Below, in pieces: positions 17,937-26,178 of a stretch of 64,000 bases of DNA; position 1 is the stretch's first letter; every line of letters begins with the position of its first letter. The notes under the pieces are model-generated. The model searched no databases and had not been told where the DNA came from. It worked only from the letters and a program-made list of their open reading frames with translations. Both the position numbers and the translations under genes were made by a program. The DNA comes from Streptomyces pinistramenti (GTDB lineage Bacteria > Actinomycetota > Actinomycetes > Streptomycetales > Streptomycetaceae). Location: contig NZ_JAJCXB010000042.1 in assembly GCF_020564935.1 (NCBI RefSeq), positions 1-64,000 of the forward strand, read 5' to 3'.

Positions 17937-17967
17937 GGCGGACCGCCGGTGAGACCGGCGGCCCGCC
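17937..17967. terminator. Bidirectional terminator
   Basis: Inverted repeat of 13 bp with one A/C mismatch: GGCGG then CCGCCGGT, loop GAG (17951-17953), ACCGGCGG then CCGCC. Lies between the convergent TAXI and helicase genes. Confidence 0.7.
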
Positions 17968-17978
17968 CCGGGTGCGCG

Positions 17979-19352
17979 TCAGGCCCGGGGAGCCCTGGTG
18001 GGACGGCGGGCCGGCCTGCTGCGGCGCGGGCGCCGGCGCCCGCCGCCCGCACTGCCGCCGCCACCGGGGCGCGAGCCCGCGGACGGGGCCGCAGCGGGCG
18101 CGGTGATCACGACGGGTTCGCCGGTCGGTGTCCTGGCGCCGGTGATCCGTATCAGGTCGGCGTCCCCCGGGCGGACCTTGGCGGTGTCCGGGGTGATCTT
18201 CGCCTGGCGCATCAGCCGGGTCATGTCGCGGCGCTGGCCCGGCGTGACGAGGGTGACGACGGTGCCGGACTCGCCCGCGCGGGCGGTGCGGCCACCGCGG
18301 TGCAGGTAGTCCTTGGCCTCGGTCGGCGGGTCCACGTTCACGACGAGGTCGAGGCCGTCGATGTGGATGCCACGGGCCGCGACGTTGGTGGCGATCAGCG
18401 CGGACGCCTGGCCGGTGCGGAACTGCTCCAGGGTGCGGGTGCGCTGCGGCTGGGACTTGCCGCCGTGCAGCGCCGCGGCGCGCACGCCCTGGGCGAGCAG
18501 GTGCTTGGGGAGCCGGTCGGCGCCGCGCTTGGTGTCCACGAACATGATCACGCGGCCTTCGCGGGCGGCGATCTCGGTGGTGGTGGCGCGCTTGTCGGTG
18601 TCGTCGACGTACAGGACGTGGTGGTCCATGGTCGTGACGGTGGCGGCCGACGGGTCCACGGAGTGGGTGACCGGGTCGGTCAGGAAGCGGCGCACCAGCT
18701 TGTCGACGTTGCGGTCGAGGGTCGCCGAGAACAGCATCCGCTGCCCGTTCGGGTCGACCTTCTCCATCAGGCGGGTGACCTGCGGCAGGAAGCCCATGTC
18801 GGTCATCTGGTCGGCCTCGTCGAGGACCGTGACGGTGACCTTGTCGAGGGCACAGGCCCGGCGGTCGAGGAGGTCGGCGAGCCGGCCGGGGGTGGCGACC
18901 AGGACTTCGGTGCCGCGGCGCAGCGCGTCGACCTGGCGGTTGATCGAGGTGCCGCCGACGACGGTGGCGATCCGCAGGCCCAGTTCCTTGGCGTAGGGCG
19001 TGAGCGCCTCGGCGACCTGTCCCGCGAGTTCGCGGGTGGGAACGAGGACGAGGGCGAGCGGGCGCTTGCTCTCGGCCCGACGGCCCGCCGTGCGGCTGAG
19101 CATCGCGAGGCCGAAGGCGAGGGTCTTGCCCGATCCGGTGCGGCCGCGGCCGAGCACGTCACGGCCGGCGAGCGTCGCGGGGAGGGTGGCCGCCTGGATG
19201 GGGAACGGCTCGGTGACACCCTGCGCACGCAGCGCGGTGAGGAGGGCCGGGGCCAGCGGAAGCTCGTCGAAGGAGCTGACTGGCGCGGGGGGCGGCGTCC
19301 GGGGGGACGTGCTGGGTGCGGCGCTCTGTCGCGGTGCGGTCGCTCGTGTCAC
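17979..19352 (-). CDS. DEAD-box ATP-dependent RNA helicase
   Basis: A 457-residue DEAD-box helicase likely to unwind structured RNA, for instance in the cold. Q motif region SFDELPLAPALLTALRAQG, Walker A GRTGSGKT, TPGRL, DEAD in VLDEADQMTDMGF, SAT, and the C-terminal domain with VARGIHIDGLDLV and HRGGRTARAG. The C-terminal tail is basic (RRRPRRSRPARRPTRAPRA), suited to RNA binding. The GTG at 19352 with GAAGGG 6 nt upstream fits better than the longer frame to 19529, which is Arg/Pro-rich shadow. Directly downstream of a cold-shock gene, from which it is separated by a strong terminator. Confidence 0.93.
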   Translation of the reverse strand: MTRATAPRQSAAPSTSPRTPPPAPVSSFDELPLAPALLTALRAQGVTEPFPIQAATLPATLAGRDVLGRGRTGSGKTLAFGLAMLSRTAGRRAESKRPLALVLVPTRELAGQVAEALTPYAKELGLRIATVVGGTSINRQVDALRRGTEVLVATPGRLADLLDRRACALDKVTVTVLDEADQMTDMGFLPQVTRLMEKVDPNGQRMLFSATLDRNVDKLVRRFLTDPVTHSVDPSAATVTTMDHHVLYVDDTDKRATTTEIAAREGRVIMFVDTKRGADRLPKHLLAQGVRAAALHGGKSQPQRTRTLEQFRTGQASALIATNVAARGIHIDGLDLVVNVDPPTEAKDYLHRGGRTARAGESGTVVTLVTPGQRRDMTRLMRQAKITPDTAKVRPGDADLIRITGARTPTGEPVVITAPAAAPSAGSRPGGGGSAGGGRRRPRRSRPARRPTRAPRA

Positions 19353-19479
19353 TGAAGACCCTTCTGGGGAGGTGAGGCGTGGTCGTGCCGGCCGCGCACT
19401 CACCCGTGTGACAGCGCTCGGGGACCGAGGTGTACGGGGGGACGCGGTACTGCTCGCAGGCGAGTGTCCTGCGCATACG

Positions 19480-19520
19480 GGACGGGGCCCGCACCGGGCT
19501 GGCCGGTGCGGGCCCCGTCC
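19480..19520 (-). terminator. Cold-shock gene terminator
   Basis: A perfect 18-bp stem (19480-19497 with 19503-19520) and a 5-nt GCTGG loop, starting 17 nt after the csp stop codon. The strongest hairpin in the window; it should end a short, abundant mRNA. Confidence 0.88.
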
Positions 19521-19536
19521 GCGAGACACGTGGGTG

Positions 19537-19740
19537 TCAGGCGGGGCTGATGTTCTCCGCCTGCGGGCCCTTGGGGCCCTGGGTCACGTCGAACGAGACC
19601 TTCTGGCCCTCCTGGAGCTCACGGAAGCCCTGGGAGTTGATGTTCGAGTAGTGGGCGAAGACGTCGGGGCCGCCGCCGTCCTGCTCGATGAAGCCGAAGC
19701 CCTTTTCCGAGTTGAACCACTTCACGGTGCCGGAAGCCAT
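19537..19740 (-). CDS. csp: Cold-shock protein (CspA family)
   Basis: A 67-residue single cold-shock domain that binds single-stranded RNA/DNA as an RNA chaperone. RNP1 KGFGFIEQD and RNP2 DVFAHYSNI are intact, and MASGTVKWFNSEKG is the usual start. GGAG lies 9 nt before the ATG, in AAGGAGAAAATT. It has a long leader upstream and a very strong terminator downstream, consistent with an independently regulated monocistronic gene. Confidence 0.97.
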   Translation of the reverse strand: MASGTVKWFNSEKGFGFIEQDGGGPDVFAHYSNINSQGFRELQEGQKVSFDVTQGPKGPQAENISPA

Positions 19741-19910
19741 AATTTTCTCCTTCATGGGGCAAACCGGAGGCCGCACTTCGCGGACTCCACGTCGCCGAGA
19801 TGATTGCCCCACACCGGATAAAGGTCCGGAAAACAATGAACGCCCGGGGCTTCCAGCCTCCGGGCGCACACAAAGTTCATGGGTACCACAACTGCAACGG
19901 CATTCACACT
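19741..19910 (-). promoter_or_regulatory. Long leader and possible promoter of the cold-shock gene
   Basis: No gene fits here. On the minus strand a -10-like TAGTGT lies near 19907-19912 with a weak -35 (TGGGGC) 17 nt upstream, which would give a leader of about 160 nt. The leader contains short complementary GC-rich blocks (for example GCCCGGAGG and CCCGGGG near 19840-19866). Long structured leaders are typical of cold-shock mRNAs. The promoter call is weak. Confidence 0.35.
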
Positions 19911-19962
19911 AGCACAGGTCTCCGGCGCGCCCCAGGGAACGTGGCCACCGCCACAGGGCGTC

Positions 19963-21378
19963 TCACGGGGCGTGCCGCGGCACGGTGACGGTGACCCGCA
20001 GGCCCTGCGGCTCGTGCGGGGCGTAGTCGATGCCGGCGCCGCCGGCCGCGAGCAGGGCCCGGGTGATGGACAGGCCGAGACCGGAGCCCGAGACGTTCTG
20101 ATGGCGGCCGCTGCGCCAGAACCGGTCGCCGATGCGGGCGAGTTCGTCCTCGGTGAGCCCCGGGCCGCCGTCCGCGACGGTGATCCGCACGCCGTCCCCG
20201 TCCGGCGCGACACGCACCGTGACCGGGCCGCCGGGCGGGGTGAATTTCAGGGCGTTGTCGACGACGGCGTCCAGGGCACTGGAGAGCGCGACCGGGTCGG
20301 CCCATCCGGTGACGGCGCTGTGCCCCTCGTACGTCAGGTGCACCTCCTTGTCGTCGGCCAGCGGGCGCCAGGAGTCGACCCGTTCGGCGGCCAGTGCGGC
20401 GACGTCGGTGAGCTGGAGGTCGGCCGCCGTGTGCTCGGCGAGCGCGAGGCCGAGCAGGTCGTCCAGGACCCGGGCCAGCCGCTTGCCCTCGGTGCGGACC
20501 GAGGCGATCTCCTCGTTCCCCTCGGGGAGTTCGAGCGCCAGCAGCTCGATGCGCAGCAACAGCGCGGAGAGCGGGTTGCGCAGCTGGTGGGAGGCGTCGG
20601 CGACGAAGGCGCGCTGCTGTTCCAGAACCTCTTCGACGTGGTCGGCCATTTCGTTGAACGAGCGGGCCAGGCGCCGCAGTTCGGGCGGTCCCGCGGTGGC
20701 GGCGACGCGGGATTTCATCCGGCCGGTGGCGATGTCGTGGCTGGCCGCGTCCAGCACCCGTACCGGGCGCAGTACCCAGCCGGTGAGCCGGAACGCGGCG
20801 GCGACGGCGGCGAGCATGGCCGCGCATTCGCCCGCGGCGATCAGCAGCCAGCCGCGCAGGGTGTGGGCGCGCATCTGCCCGGTGGGCGAGTCGGTGAAGA
20901 CCACCGCCACCACGTCGCCGTCGCGCACGACGGGTGAGGCGACCGGGATGCGGCCGTCGTCGTCCCAGGGCCAGACCTGGCCGGGGTCGTGGCTGCGGTG
21001 ACCGGCCAGCGCCTCCTTGAACGCCTGGTCGCCCTCGCCCTCGTGCGGTATCCGCCAGCCGCCGGGGGCCGCGGCCATCGGCGAGCGGTCACGGTAGAAG
21101 ACGCCGGCCCGTATGCCGTACAGGTCGTGGTAGCGGGCCAGTTCGCTGCCGAGGGTGGCCCGCCTCTCGTCCTCGTCGATGCCGCCCGCGGTGCCGTCCG
21201 CGTCGGGGCGTGCGGTGACGAACTGGGCGAGGGACGCGAACCGTGCGGCGTCGTCGATGCGGTCGACGACCACCTTCTGCTGTTCCACCCCTGCGGTGAT
21301 CACCCCGAGCGGGATGCCGAGCGCGAGCAGCACCCCGGCGAGCAGGACGATCAGCAGCGGGAGGAGTCGGGTGCGCAT
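19963..21378 (-). CDS. gluK: Sensor histidine kinase, GluK-like
   Basis: A 471-residue membrane kinase. Transmembrane helix at about 7-30, an extracytoplasmic sensor of ~150 residues, a second helix about 178-200 (LLIAAGECAAMLAAVAAAF), a HAMP linker (VLRPVRVLDAASHDIATG), HisKA with ADASHQLRNPLSALLLR (His is the phosphoacceptor), and HATPase with DNALKFTPPGG and GSGLGLSI. Its gene follows the response regulator by 15 nt. In S. coelicolor a GluR-GluK pair beside gluABCD senses extracellular glutamate; position and partner match, so the name is given from synteny. Confidence 0.88.
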   Translation of the reverse strand: MRTRLLPLLIVLLAGVLLALGIPLGVITAGVEQQKVVVDRIDDAARFASLAQFVTARPDADGTAGGIDEDERRATLGSELARYHDLYGIRAGVFYRDRSPMAAAPGGWRIPHEGEGDQAFKEALAGHRSHDPGQVWPWDDDGRIPVASPVVRDGDVVAVVFTDSPTGQMRAHTLRGWLLIAAGECAAMLAAVAAAFRLTGWVLRPVRVLDAASHDIATGRMKSRVAATAGPPELRRLARSFNEMADHVEEVLEQQRAFVADASHQLRNPLSALLLRIELLALELPEGNEEIASVRTEGKRLARVLDDLLGLALAEHTAADLQLTDVAALAAERVDSWRPLADDKEVHLTYEGHSAVTGWADPVALSSALDAVVDNALKFTPPGGPVTVRVAPDGDGVRITVADGGPGLTEDELARIGDRFWRSGRHQNVSGSGLGLSITRALLAAGGAGIDYAPHEPQGLRVTVTVPRHAP

Positions 21379-21393
21379 GGAGGGGCGCGGCCG

Positions 21394-22140
21394 TCAGCGG
21401 TTCGGCAATGCGGGCGGCCGGGTGGCGGGCGCTGCGCCGGAGCCGGGGACCACCAGGCGGTAGCCGACCCCTCTGACCGTCTCTATCAGCGCGGGCATCC
21501 GCAGCTTGGCGCGCAGCGAGGCGATGTGCACCTCAAGGGTCCTGCCGGTCCCCTCCCAACTGGTGCGCCACACCTCGCTGATGATCTGCTCCCGCCGGAA
21601 GACCACACCGGGGCGCTGGGCGAGCAGCGCCAGCAGGTCGAACTCCTTGCGGGTCAGCGGCACCGCGACCCCTGCCACAGACACCTGGCGGGTGGGCAGT
21701 TCGACGGTGACCGTGCCCAGCCGCAGCGGGTCGGCGGGGCCGCTCTCCTCGGGGTGCGGCTCGGCGCCGGCGACCGGGGTGCGCCGGCTCACGGCATGGA
21801 TGCGGGCGAGCAGTTCGCCGGTGTCGTAGGGCTTGACGACGTAGTCGTCGGCGCCGAGGTGGAGGCCGTGTATGCGGGAGCGCACGTCGGAGCGTGCGGT
21901 GACCATGATGACGGGGGTGGCGCAGATCCTGCGGATCCGGCCGCAGACCTCGAATCCGTCCTGGTCGGGCAGGCCGAGATCGAGCAGCACCACGGCGAAC
22001 GGCTCGGCGGCGTCGGGGAGCAGGGCCTGCAGGGCCTCCTCCCCGTTGCGGGCGTGGACGACGGTGAAGCCGTGCCTGGCCAGCACCGCGGACAGGGCCG
22101 CTGCGACATGGTCGTCGTCCTCGACGAGCAGCAGTCTCAT
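21394..22140 (-). CDS. gluR: OmpR-family response regulator, GluR-like
   Basis: A 248-residue two-domain regulator. Receiver: MRLLLVEDDDHVAAALS, phospho-acceptor Asp in VVLLDLGLPDQDG, Lys in VVKPYDTGEL. DNA-binding winged helix: LTRKEFDLLALLAQRPG, VWRTSWEGTGRTLEVHIASLR and VRGVGYRL. The start ATG at 22140 has GAGGGAGG 4-9 nt upstream. First gene of a two-gene operon with gluK and divergent from gluA; expected to activate glutamate uptake by binding the tandem repeats at 22310-22351. Confidence 0.92.
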   Translation of the reverse strand: MRLLLVEDDDHVAAALSAVLARHGFTVVHARNGEEALQALLPDAAEPFAVVLLDLGLPDQDGFEVCGRIRRICATPVIMVTARSDVRSRIHGLHLGADDYVVKPYDTGELLARIHAVSRRTPVAGAEPHPEESGPADPLRLGTVTVELPTRQVSVAGVAVPLTRKEFDLLALLAQRPGVVFRREQIISEVWRTSWEGTGRTLEVHIASLRAKLRMPALIETVRGVGYRLVVPGSGAAPATRPPALPNR

Positions 22141-22309
22141 CGGCCTCCCTCTCGATAGCGTGCACGGGCCACAGGGCATCTACCGCGATGGAGGGTGCGC
22201 GCGTCAAGGGGCGGTCACCTCACGGACGCCATCCGTTACGCAGCCGGTACGCCCGCGCCCGCAGGGCCCCTCGCCCGGCGTCCGGCCGGCTCGCGGTATC
22301 GGGCCCAGC

Positions 22310-22351
22310 GCGGCCGGATTGTTACGCTCCGCGGCCGGATCGTTATCCTCA
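22310..22351 (+). promoter_or_regulatory. Tandem 21-bp direct repeats in the gluA promoter (probable GluR site)
   Basis: Two head-to-tail 21-nt copies, GCGGCCGGATTGTTACGCTCC and a variant with C, T, C and A at four positions, spaced exactly two helical turns. The second overlaps the -35 zone of a possible gluA promoter with -10 TGTAAT at 22365-22370. OmpR-type regulators bind direct repeats next to -35, so this fits an activator site. Confidence 0.6.
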
Positions 22352-22431
22352 AGTTCCCCTCAGATGTAATGACGCTGGTCGCAGGCCGTCCTAGGGTCCT
22401 CCCCAACCGAGGAGGACGGAGCTACCCGCCG

Positions 22432-23217
22432 ATGAGCGAAGTATCGGTGACCAAGAACGCCCAGGGCCCCGCACCGGCCGGGGACCAGCTGGTCGTGCTG
22501 GACAACGTGAACAAGCACTTCGGCGCCTTGCACGTGCTCCAGGACATCGACCTGACGATCCACCGCGGCGAGGTCGTCGTGGTGATCGGGCCTTCGGGCT
22601 CCGGCAAGTCGACTCTGTGCCGCACGATCAACCGCCTGGAGACGATCGACACCGGCAGCATCAGCATCGACGGCAAGCCGTTGCCGCAGGAGGGACGGGA
22701 GTTGGCGCGGCTGCGCGCCGACGTGGGGATGGTTTTCCAGTCCTTCAACCTCTTCGCGCACAAGACGGTGCTGGAGAACGTCATGCTGGGCCAGACCAAG
22801 GTCCGCAAGGCCGACAAGACGGCCGCCGCGGAGAAGGCCCGCACCCTGCTGGACCGGGTGGGGGTGGGCACCCAGGCGGACAAGTACCCCGCGCAGCTGT
22901 CCGGTGGCCAGCAGCAGCGGGTGGCCATCGCCCGTGCGCTGGCGATGGACCCGAAGGTGATGCTGTTCGACGAGCCGACGTCGGCGCTGGACCCGGAGAT
23001 GATCAACGAGGTGCTTGAGGTCATGCAGCAGCTCGCCCGGGACGGCATGACGATGGTCGTCGTCACGCACGAGATGGGCTTCGCCCGCTCCGCCGCGAAC
23101 CGGGTCGTCTTCATGGCGGACGGCCGCATCGTCGAAGAGGCCGAGCCCAACCAGTTCTTCAACAACCCGCGCAGCGACCGCGCGAAGGACTTCCTGTCGA
23201 AGATCCTGCATCACTGA
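22432..23217 (+). CDS. gluA: Glutamate ABC transporter ATP-binding protein GluA
   Basis: A 261-residue ABC ATPase of the polar amino acid uptake class that powers glutamate import. Walker A GPSGSGKST, Q-loop VFQSFNLFAHKTVLENV, signature LSGGQQQRVAIARAL, Walker B VMLFDEPTSALDPE and switch His in VVVTHEMGFA. ATG 22432 has GGAG about 13 nt upstream; a GTG at 22447 is an alternative. First gene of the gluABCD operon, divergent from gluR. Confidence 0.95.
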   Translation: MSEVSVTKNAQGPAPAGDQLVVLDNVNKHFGALHVLQDIDLTIHRGEVVVVIGPSGSGKSTLCRTINRLETIDTGSISIDGKPLPQEGRELARLRADVGMVFQSFNLFAHKTVLENVMLGQTKVRKADKTAAAEKARTLLDRVGVGTQADKYPAQLSGGQQQRVAIARALAMDPKVMLFDEPTSALDPEMINEVLEVMQQLARDGMTMVVVTHEMGFARSAANRVVFMADGRIVEEAEPNQFFNNPRSDRAKDFLSKILHH

Positions 23218-23272
23218 GAACCGGTCCGGTCCCCCTGATCGCCCACACCTGTGGAACCAAAGGATGTTCACC

Positions 23273-24190
23273 ATGAGGATGCTCAAGACGGCTGCGGCGG
23301 GTGCGGTGGTGCTCGCGCTGGCGGCGACCGCGACCGCATGCGGCGGCGAGTCGGGTACGGCGGGCGACAAGCCGGCCGGCGGCGAGGTCTACAGCGGCGA
23401 CTACAAGGTCGCGTCGGGGGTCACCGTCGACTCCCCGGTGCTGAAGAAGGCCCAGGCGGCGAAGAAGATCGTCATCGGCGTCAAGGCCGACCAGCCGTTC
23501 CTGGGCTTCAAGGACACGGCGGGCACGTACTCCGGCTTCGACATCGAGATCGCCAAGATGGTCGCCGCCGACCTCGGATTCTCCGAGAAGCAGATCAAGT
23601 TCGACACGATCGACTCCAACGTGCGCGAGACGACCATCTCCAAGGGCCAGGTCGACTTCTACGTCGGTACCTACACGATCAACGACGAGCGCAAGAAGCA
23701 GGTCGGCTTCGCGGGCCCGTACTACACGGCGGGCGCCGACCTCCTGGTGCGCAGGGAGGACAAGTCCATCACCGGGCCGAACTCCCTCAAGGGCAAGAAG
23801 GTCTGCTCGATCGTCGGCTCCACGCCGCTCCAGGAGATCAAGAAGCCGAAGTACGGCGCCGACACCGTCCAGCTGTCGAAGTACTCGGACTGCGTCAAGT
23901 CCCTGCTCGACGGCCAGGTCGACGCCCTCACCACCGACGACGCGATCCTCAAGGGCTACGCCGCCCAGCGGCACGACAAGCTCCGGGTCGTCGAGAAGCC
24001 CTTCACCAAGGAGCCGTACGGCGTCGGCATGAAGAAGGACGACAAGGCGCTGCGCGACGCGATCAGCACAGCACTTGAGCACCACATCAAGAACGGCGAC
24101 TACGAGAAGGCGTACAACGGCACGCTCGGCAAGTCGGGTTCGCCTTTCACCAAGGACACCGCCCCGGACCTGCCGCTTCCGCGGTACTGA
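23273..24190 (+). CDS. gluB: Glutamate-binding lipoprotein GluB
   Basis: A 305-residue solute-binding protein. A signal peptide (MRMLKTAAAGAVVLALA) ends in lipobox ATAC, so it is tethered outside the membrane. The periplasmic-binding type II fold is shown by VIGVKADQPFLGFKD, SGFDIEIAKMVAADLGF and VDALTTDDAILKGYA. ATG 23273 has AAAGGA 8 nt upstream; the ATG at 23264 sits too close to that SD. It captures glutamate (perhaps aspartate) for GluCD. Lies 55 nt after gluA. Confidence 0.94.
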   Translation: MRMLKTAAAGAVVLALAATATACGGESGTAGDKPAGGEVYSGDYKVASGVTVDSPVLKKAQAAKKIVIGVKADQPFLGFKDTAGTYSGFDIEIAKMVAADLGFSEKQIKFDTIDSNVRETTISKGQVDFYVGTYTINDERKKQVGFAGPYYTAGADLLVRREDKSITGPNSLKGKKVCSIVGSTPLQEIKKPKYGADTVQLSKYSDCVKSLLDGQVDALTTDDAILKGYAAQRHDKLRVVEKPFTKEPYGVGMKKDDKALRDAISTALEHHIKNGDYEKAYNGTLGKSGSPFTKDTAPDLPLPRY

Positions 24191-24218
24191 GGCGCCCGCG
24201 CACTCCACAGGCCGCGCC

Positions 24219-24252
24219 GCCCCGTACGCCCGCCGGGTCGGGTGTGCGGGGC
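24219..24252 (+). promoter_or_regulatory. Stem-loop between gluB and gluC
   Basis: A 14-bp RNA stem with two G-U pairs (24219-24232 with 24239-24252) and a 6-nt loop in the 147-nt gluB-gluC gap. Such hairpins after binding-protein genes often stop 3' exonucleases or reduce read-through, so that binding protein exceeds permease. No other gene or signal is visible in the gap. Confidence 0.5.
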
Positions 24253-24337
24253 GTGCTGTCTTCCGGCCCGTGCGCCCCGGTTCCCCCCGCATTCCCGCCC
24301 CTTCCCGCCGCCGACCCGACCGCTACGCGGAGACCCC

Positions 24338-24985
24338 ATGAACGTACTCCTCGATCATCTTCCCGAGTTCCGTGACGGGTTCCTCGGAACCCTGGCGATC
24401 ACTGCGGCCAGCGCGGTGCTCGCACTGGTGCTCGGCGTCCTCATAGCCGGCTTCCGGGTCTCCCCGGTTCCGCCGCTGCGCGCCTTCGGGACGGCCTGGG
24501 TCACGGTGTTGCGCAACACCCCGCTGACGCTGCTCTTCCTGGTCGCCTTCTTCGTGGTGCCGCAGATCCTGTTCCCCGGCACCAGCCCGTTCGTGCTGGC
24601 CACGCTGGCGCTCGGCTTCTACACCTCGTCGTTCGTCTGCGAAGCGGTGCGCTCCGGCATCTCGACGGTGCCGGTGGGGCAGGCGGAGGCCGCCCGCAGC
24701 ATCGGCATGACGTTCGCCCAGACCCTGCGGCTGATCATCCTGCCGCAGGCCACCCGCACCGTGCTGCCGCCGCTGAGCAGCATCTTCATCGCGCTGACGA
24801 AGAACTCCGCAATCGCCGGTGCCTTCAGCGTCGCCGAGCTGTTCAGCGTCTCCAAGCTGCTCAGCGACCAGGGCTTCGCCATCGCCTGGATCTTCCTGTG
24901 GATCGCCCTGGCCTACCTCGTCATCACCTTCGCCATCAGCGGTGCCTTCCGATTCCTCGAACACCGGATGGGAGTGGCCCGGTGA
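24338..24985 (+). CDS. gluC: Glutamate ABC transporter permease GluC
   Basis: A 215-residue inner-membrane permease of the His/Glu/Gln class. About five hydrophobic helices; the N-terminal half has FRDGFLGTLAITAASAV and VLRNTPLTLLFLVAFFV, and the EAA loop that contacts GluA is EAARSIGMTFAQTLRLIILPQ. ATG 24338 with CGGAG 5 nt upstream. Pairs with GluD as a heterodimer. Its stop overlaps a tiny frame leading to gluD. Confidence 0.94.
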   Translation: MNVLLDHLPEFRDGFLGTLAITAASAVLALVLGVLIAGFRVSPVPPLRAFGTAWVTVLRNTPLTLLFLVAFFVVPQILFPGTSPFVLATLALGFYTSSFVCEAVRSGISTVPVGQAEAARSIGMTFAQTLRLIILPQATRTVLPPLSSIFIALTKNSAIAGAFSVAELFSVSKLLSDQGFAIAWIFLWIALAYLVITFAISGAFRFLEHRMGVAR

Positions 24986-25062
24986 GCGCGGACAGCAGGC
25001 GGATCAGTACGACGTGGGTGCCGCGCGCAGGCGGGGCGGAACGAAACGAGGTATCGGCATGA
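24982..25062 (+). CDS. Possible 26-codon bridging ORF between gluC and gluD
   Basis: A GTG overlapping the gluC stop (GTGA) opens a 26-codon frame that closes exactly at the gluD start (ATGA). No homology is recognised. Overlap at both ends could let ribosomes pass from gluC to gluD by re-initiation. gluD also has its own GAGG SD, so the small frame may be chance. Confidence 0.3.
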   Translation: MSADSRRISTTWVPRAGGAERNEVSA

Positions 25063-25973
25063 GCGGCGCCGGCGTTCTCTACGACGCACCGGGCCCGAAG
25101 ACGAAGGTGCGCAACCGCATCTACACCGTCATCGGTTCGGTCGCGGTGGTGGCCCTGATCGCGTTCATCCTGCAACGGCTGTACGCCAAGGGGCAGTTCA
25201 GGCCCGAGGTCTGGAACATCTTCAACAACGCCGGAGTGCGGACCAACATCCGCGACGGTGTGCTCACCACGCTGGAGGTCTTCGCGGTCGCCGCGGTGCT
25301 CTCCCTGGCGTTCGGCGTGCTGCTGGCCGTGGCCCGGCTGTCCGACCACAAGCCGGTGCGCTGGCTGGCGACCGGATTCATCGAACTGTTCCGCGCCATC
25401 CCGCTGCTGATCACCATCTACGTCCTGTGGGTGATCCTGCTCGCCAACCGTGACGCGCTCGGCCTGTCCGGCAACAGCCCGCAGTTCTGGGCGCTGGTCG
25501 TCGGCCTGACCGTCTACAACGGATCGGTGCAGGCCGAGGTGTTGCGGGCCGGCATCAACGCGGTGCCCAAGGGCCAGCGCGAGGCCGCCTACGCACTGGG
25601 GATGCGCAAGACGCAGGTCATGGCGACGGTACTGATCCCGCAGGCGGTGCGGGCGATGCTGCCGACGATCATCAGCCAGCTCGTGGTGACGCTGAAGGAC
25701 ACCTCGCTCGGCTACATCATCACGTTCGAGGAACTCCTCTTCACCGCACGCCAGATGAGCACCAACATCATCGTCAACGGCTCGGACACCTACGTGCCGG
25801 TCATCATCGTCACCGGCACGATCTACGTCGCGATGTGCCTGGCCCTGTCCGGCCTCGCGACCTGGATCGAGCGGCGCGGCCGGCGCGCCGGAACCGGCAT
25901 CGGCGTGGCCGGGGCCGGCGAGCCGGTCACCGCGACCGACGCCCTGGACGTGCCGGGCGCCTCCGCTCGGTAA
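25059..25973 (+). CDS. gluD: Glutamate ABC transporter permease GluD
   Basis: A 304-residue permease with a polar N-terminal extension (MSGAGVLYDAPGPKTKVRN) then about five helices. ELFRAIPLLITIYVLW is typical of the class, and the EAA loop reads EAAYALGMRKTQVMATVLIPQ in its core. The C-terminal ~40 residues are basic then Ala/Gly-rich and probably cytosolic. GAGG lies 8 nt before the ATG. Last gene of gluABCD. Confidence 0.94.
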   Translation: MSGAGVLYDAPGPKTKVRNRIYTVIGSVAVVALIAFILQRLYAKGQFRPEVWNIFNNAGVRTNIRDGVLTTLEVFAVAAVLSLAFGVLLAVARLSDHKPVRWLATGFIELFRAIPLLITIYVLWVILLANRDALGLSGNSPQFWALVVGLTVYNGSVQAEVLRAGINAVPKGQREAAYALGMRKTQVMATVLIPQAVRAMLPTIISQLVVTLKDTSLGYIITFEELLFTARQMSTNIIVNGSDTYVPVIIVTGTIYVAMCLALSGLATWIERRGRRAGTGIGVAGAGEPVTATDALDVPGASAR

Positions 25974-26178
25974 GCGGTACGGCACCCGGGCGGACGGCCC
26001 GGCCGTCAGGAACGGCGGCATTCAGGTGTGTACGGAGGCGGCGGTGCGGGTAGCCCCGCCTCCGTCACTTGACGCGGGCGGCCGCAGTGGGTTGCATACG
26101 CTGTGTGATCACGCACCGGGCTCCAACTGCCAGTTCCCGCACCGACACGTCGCACCACCGGGGCCGGGGAGCCATGCC

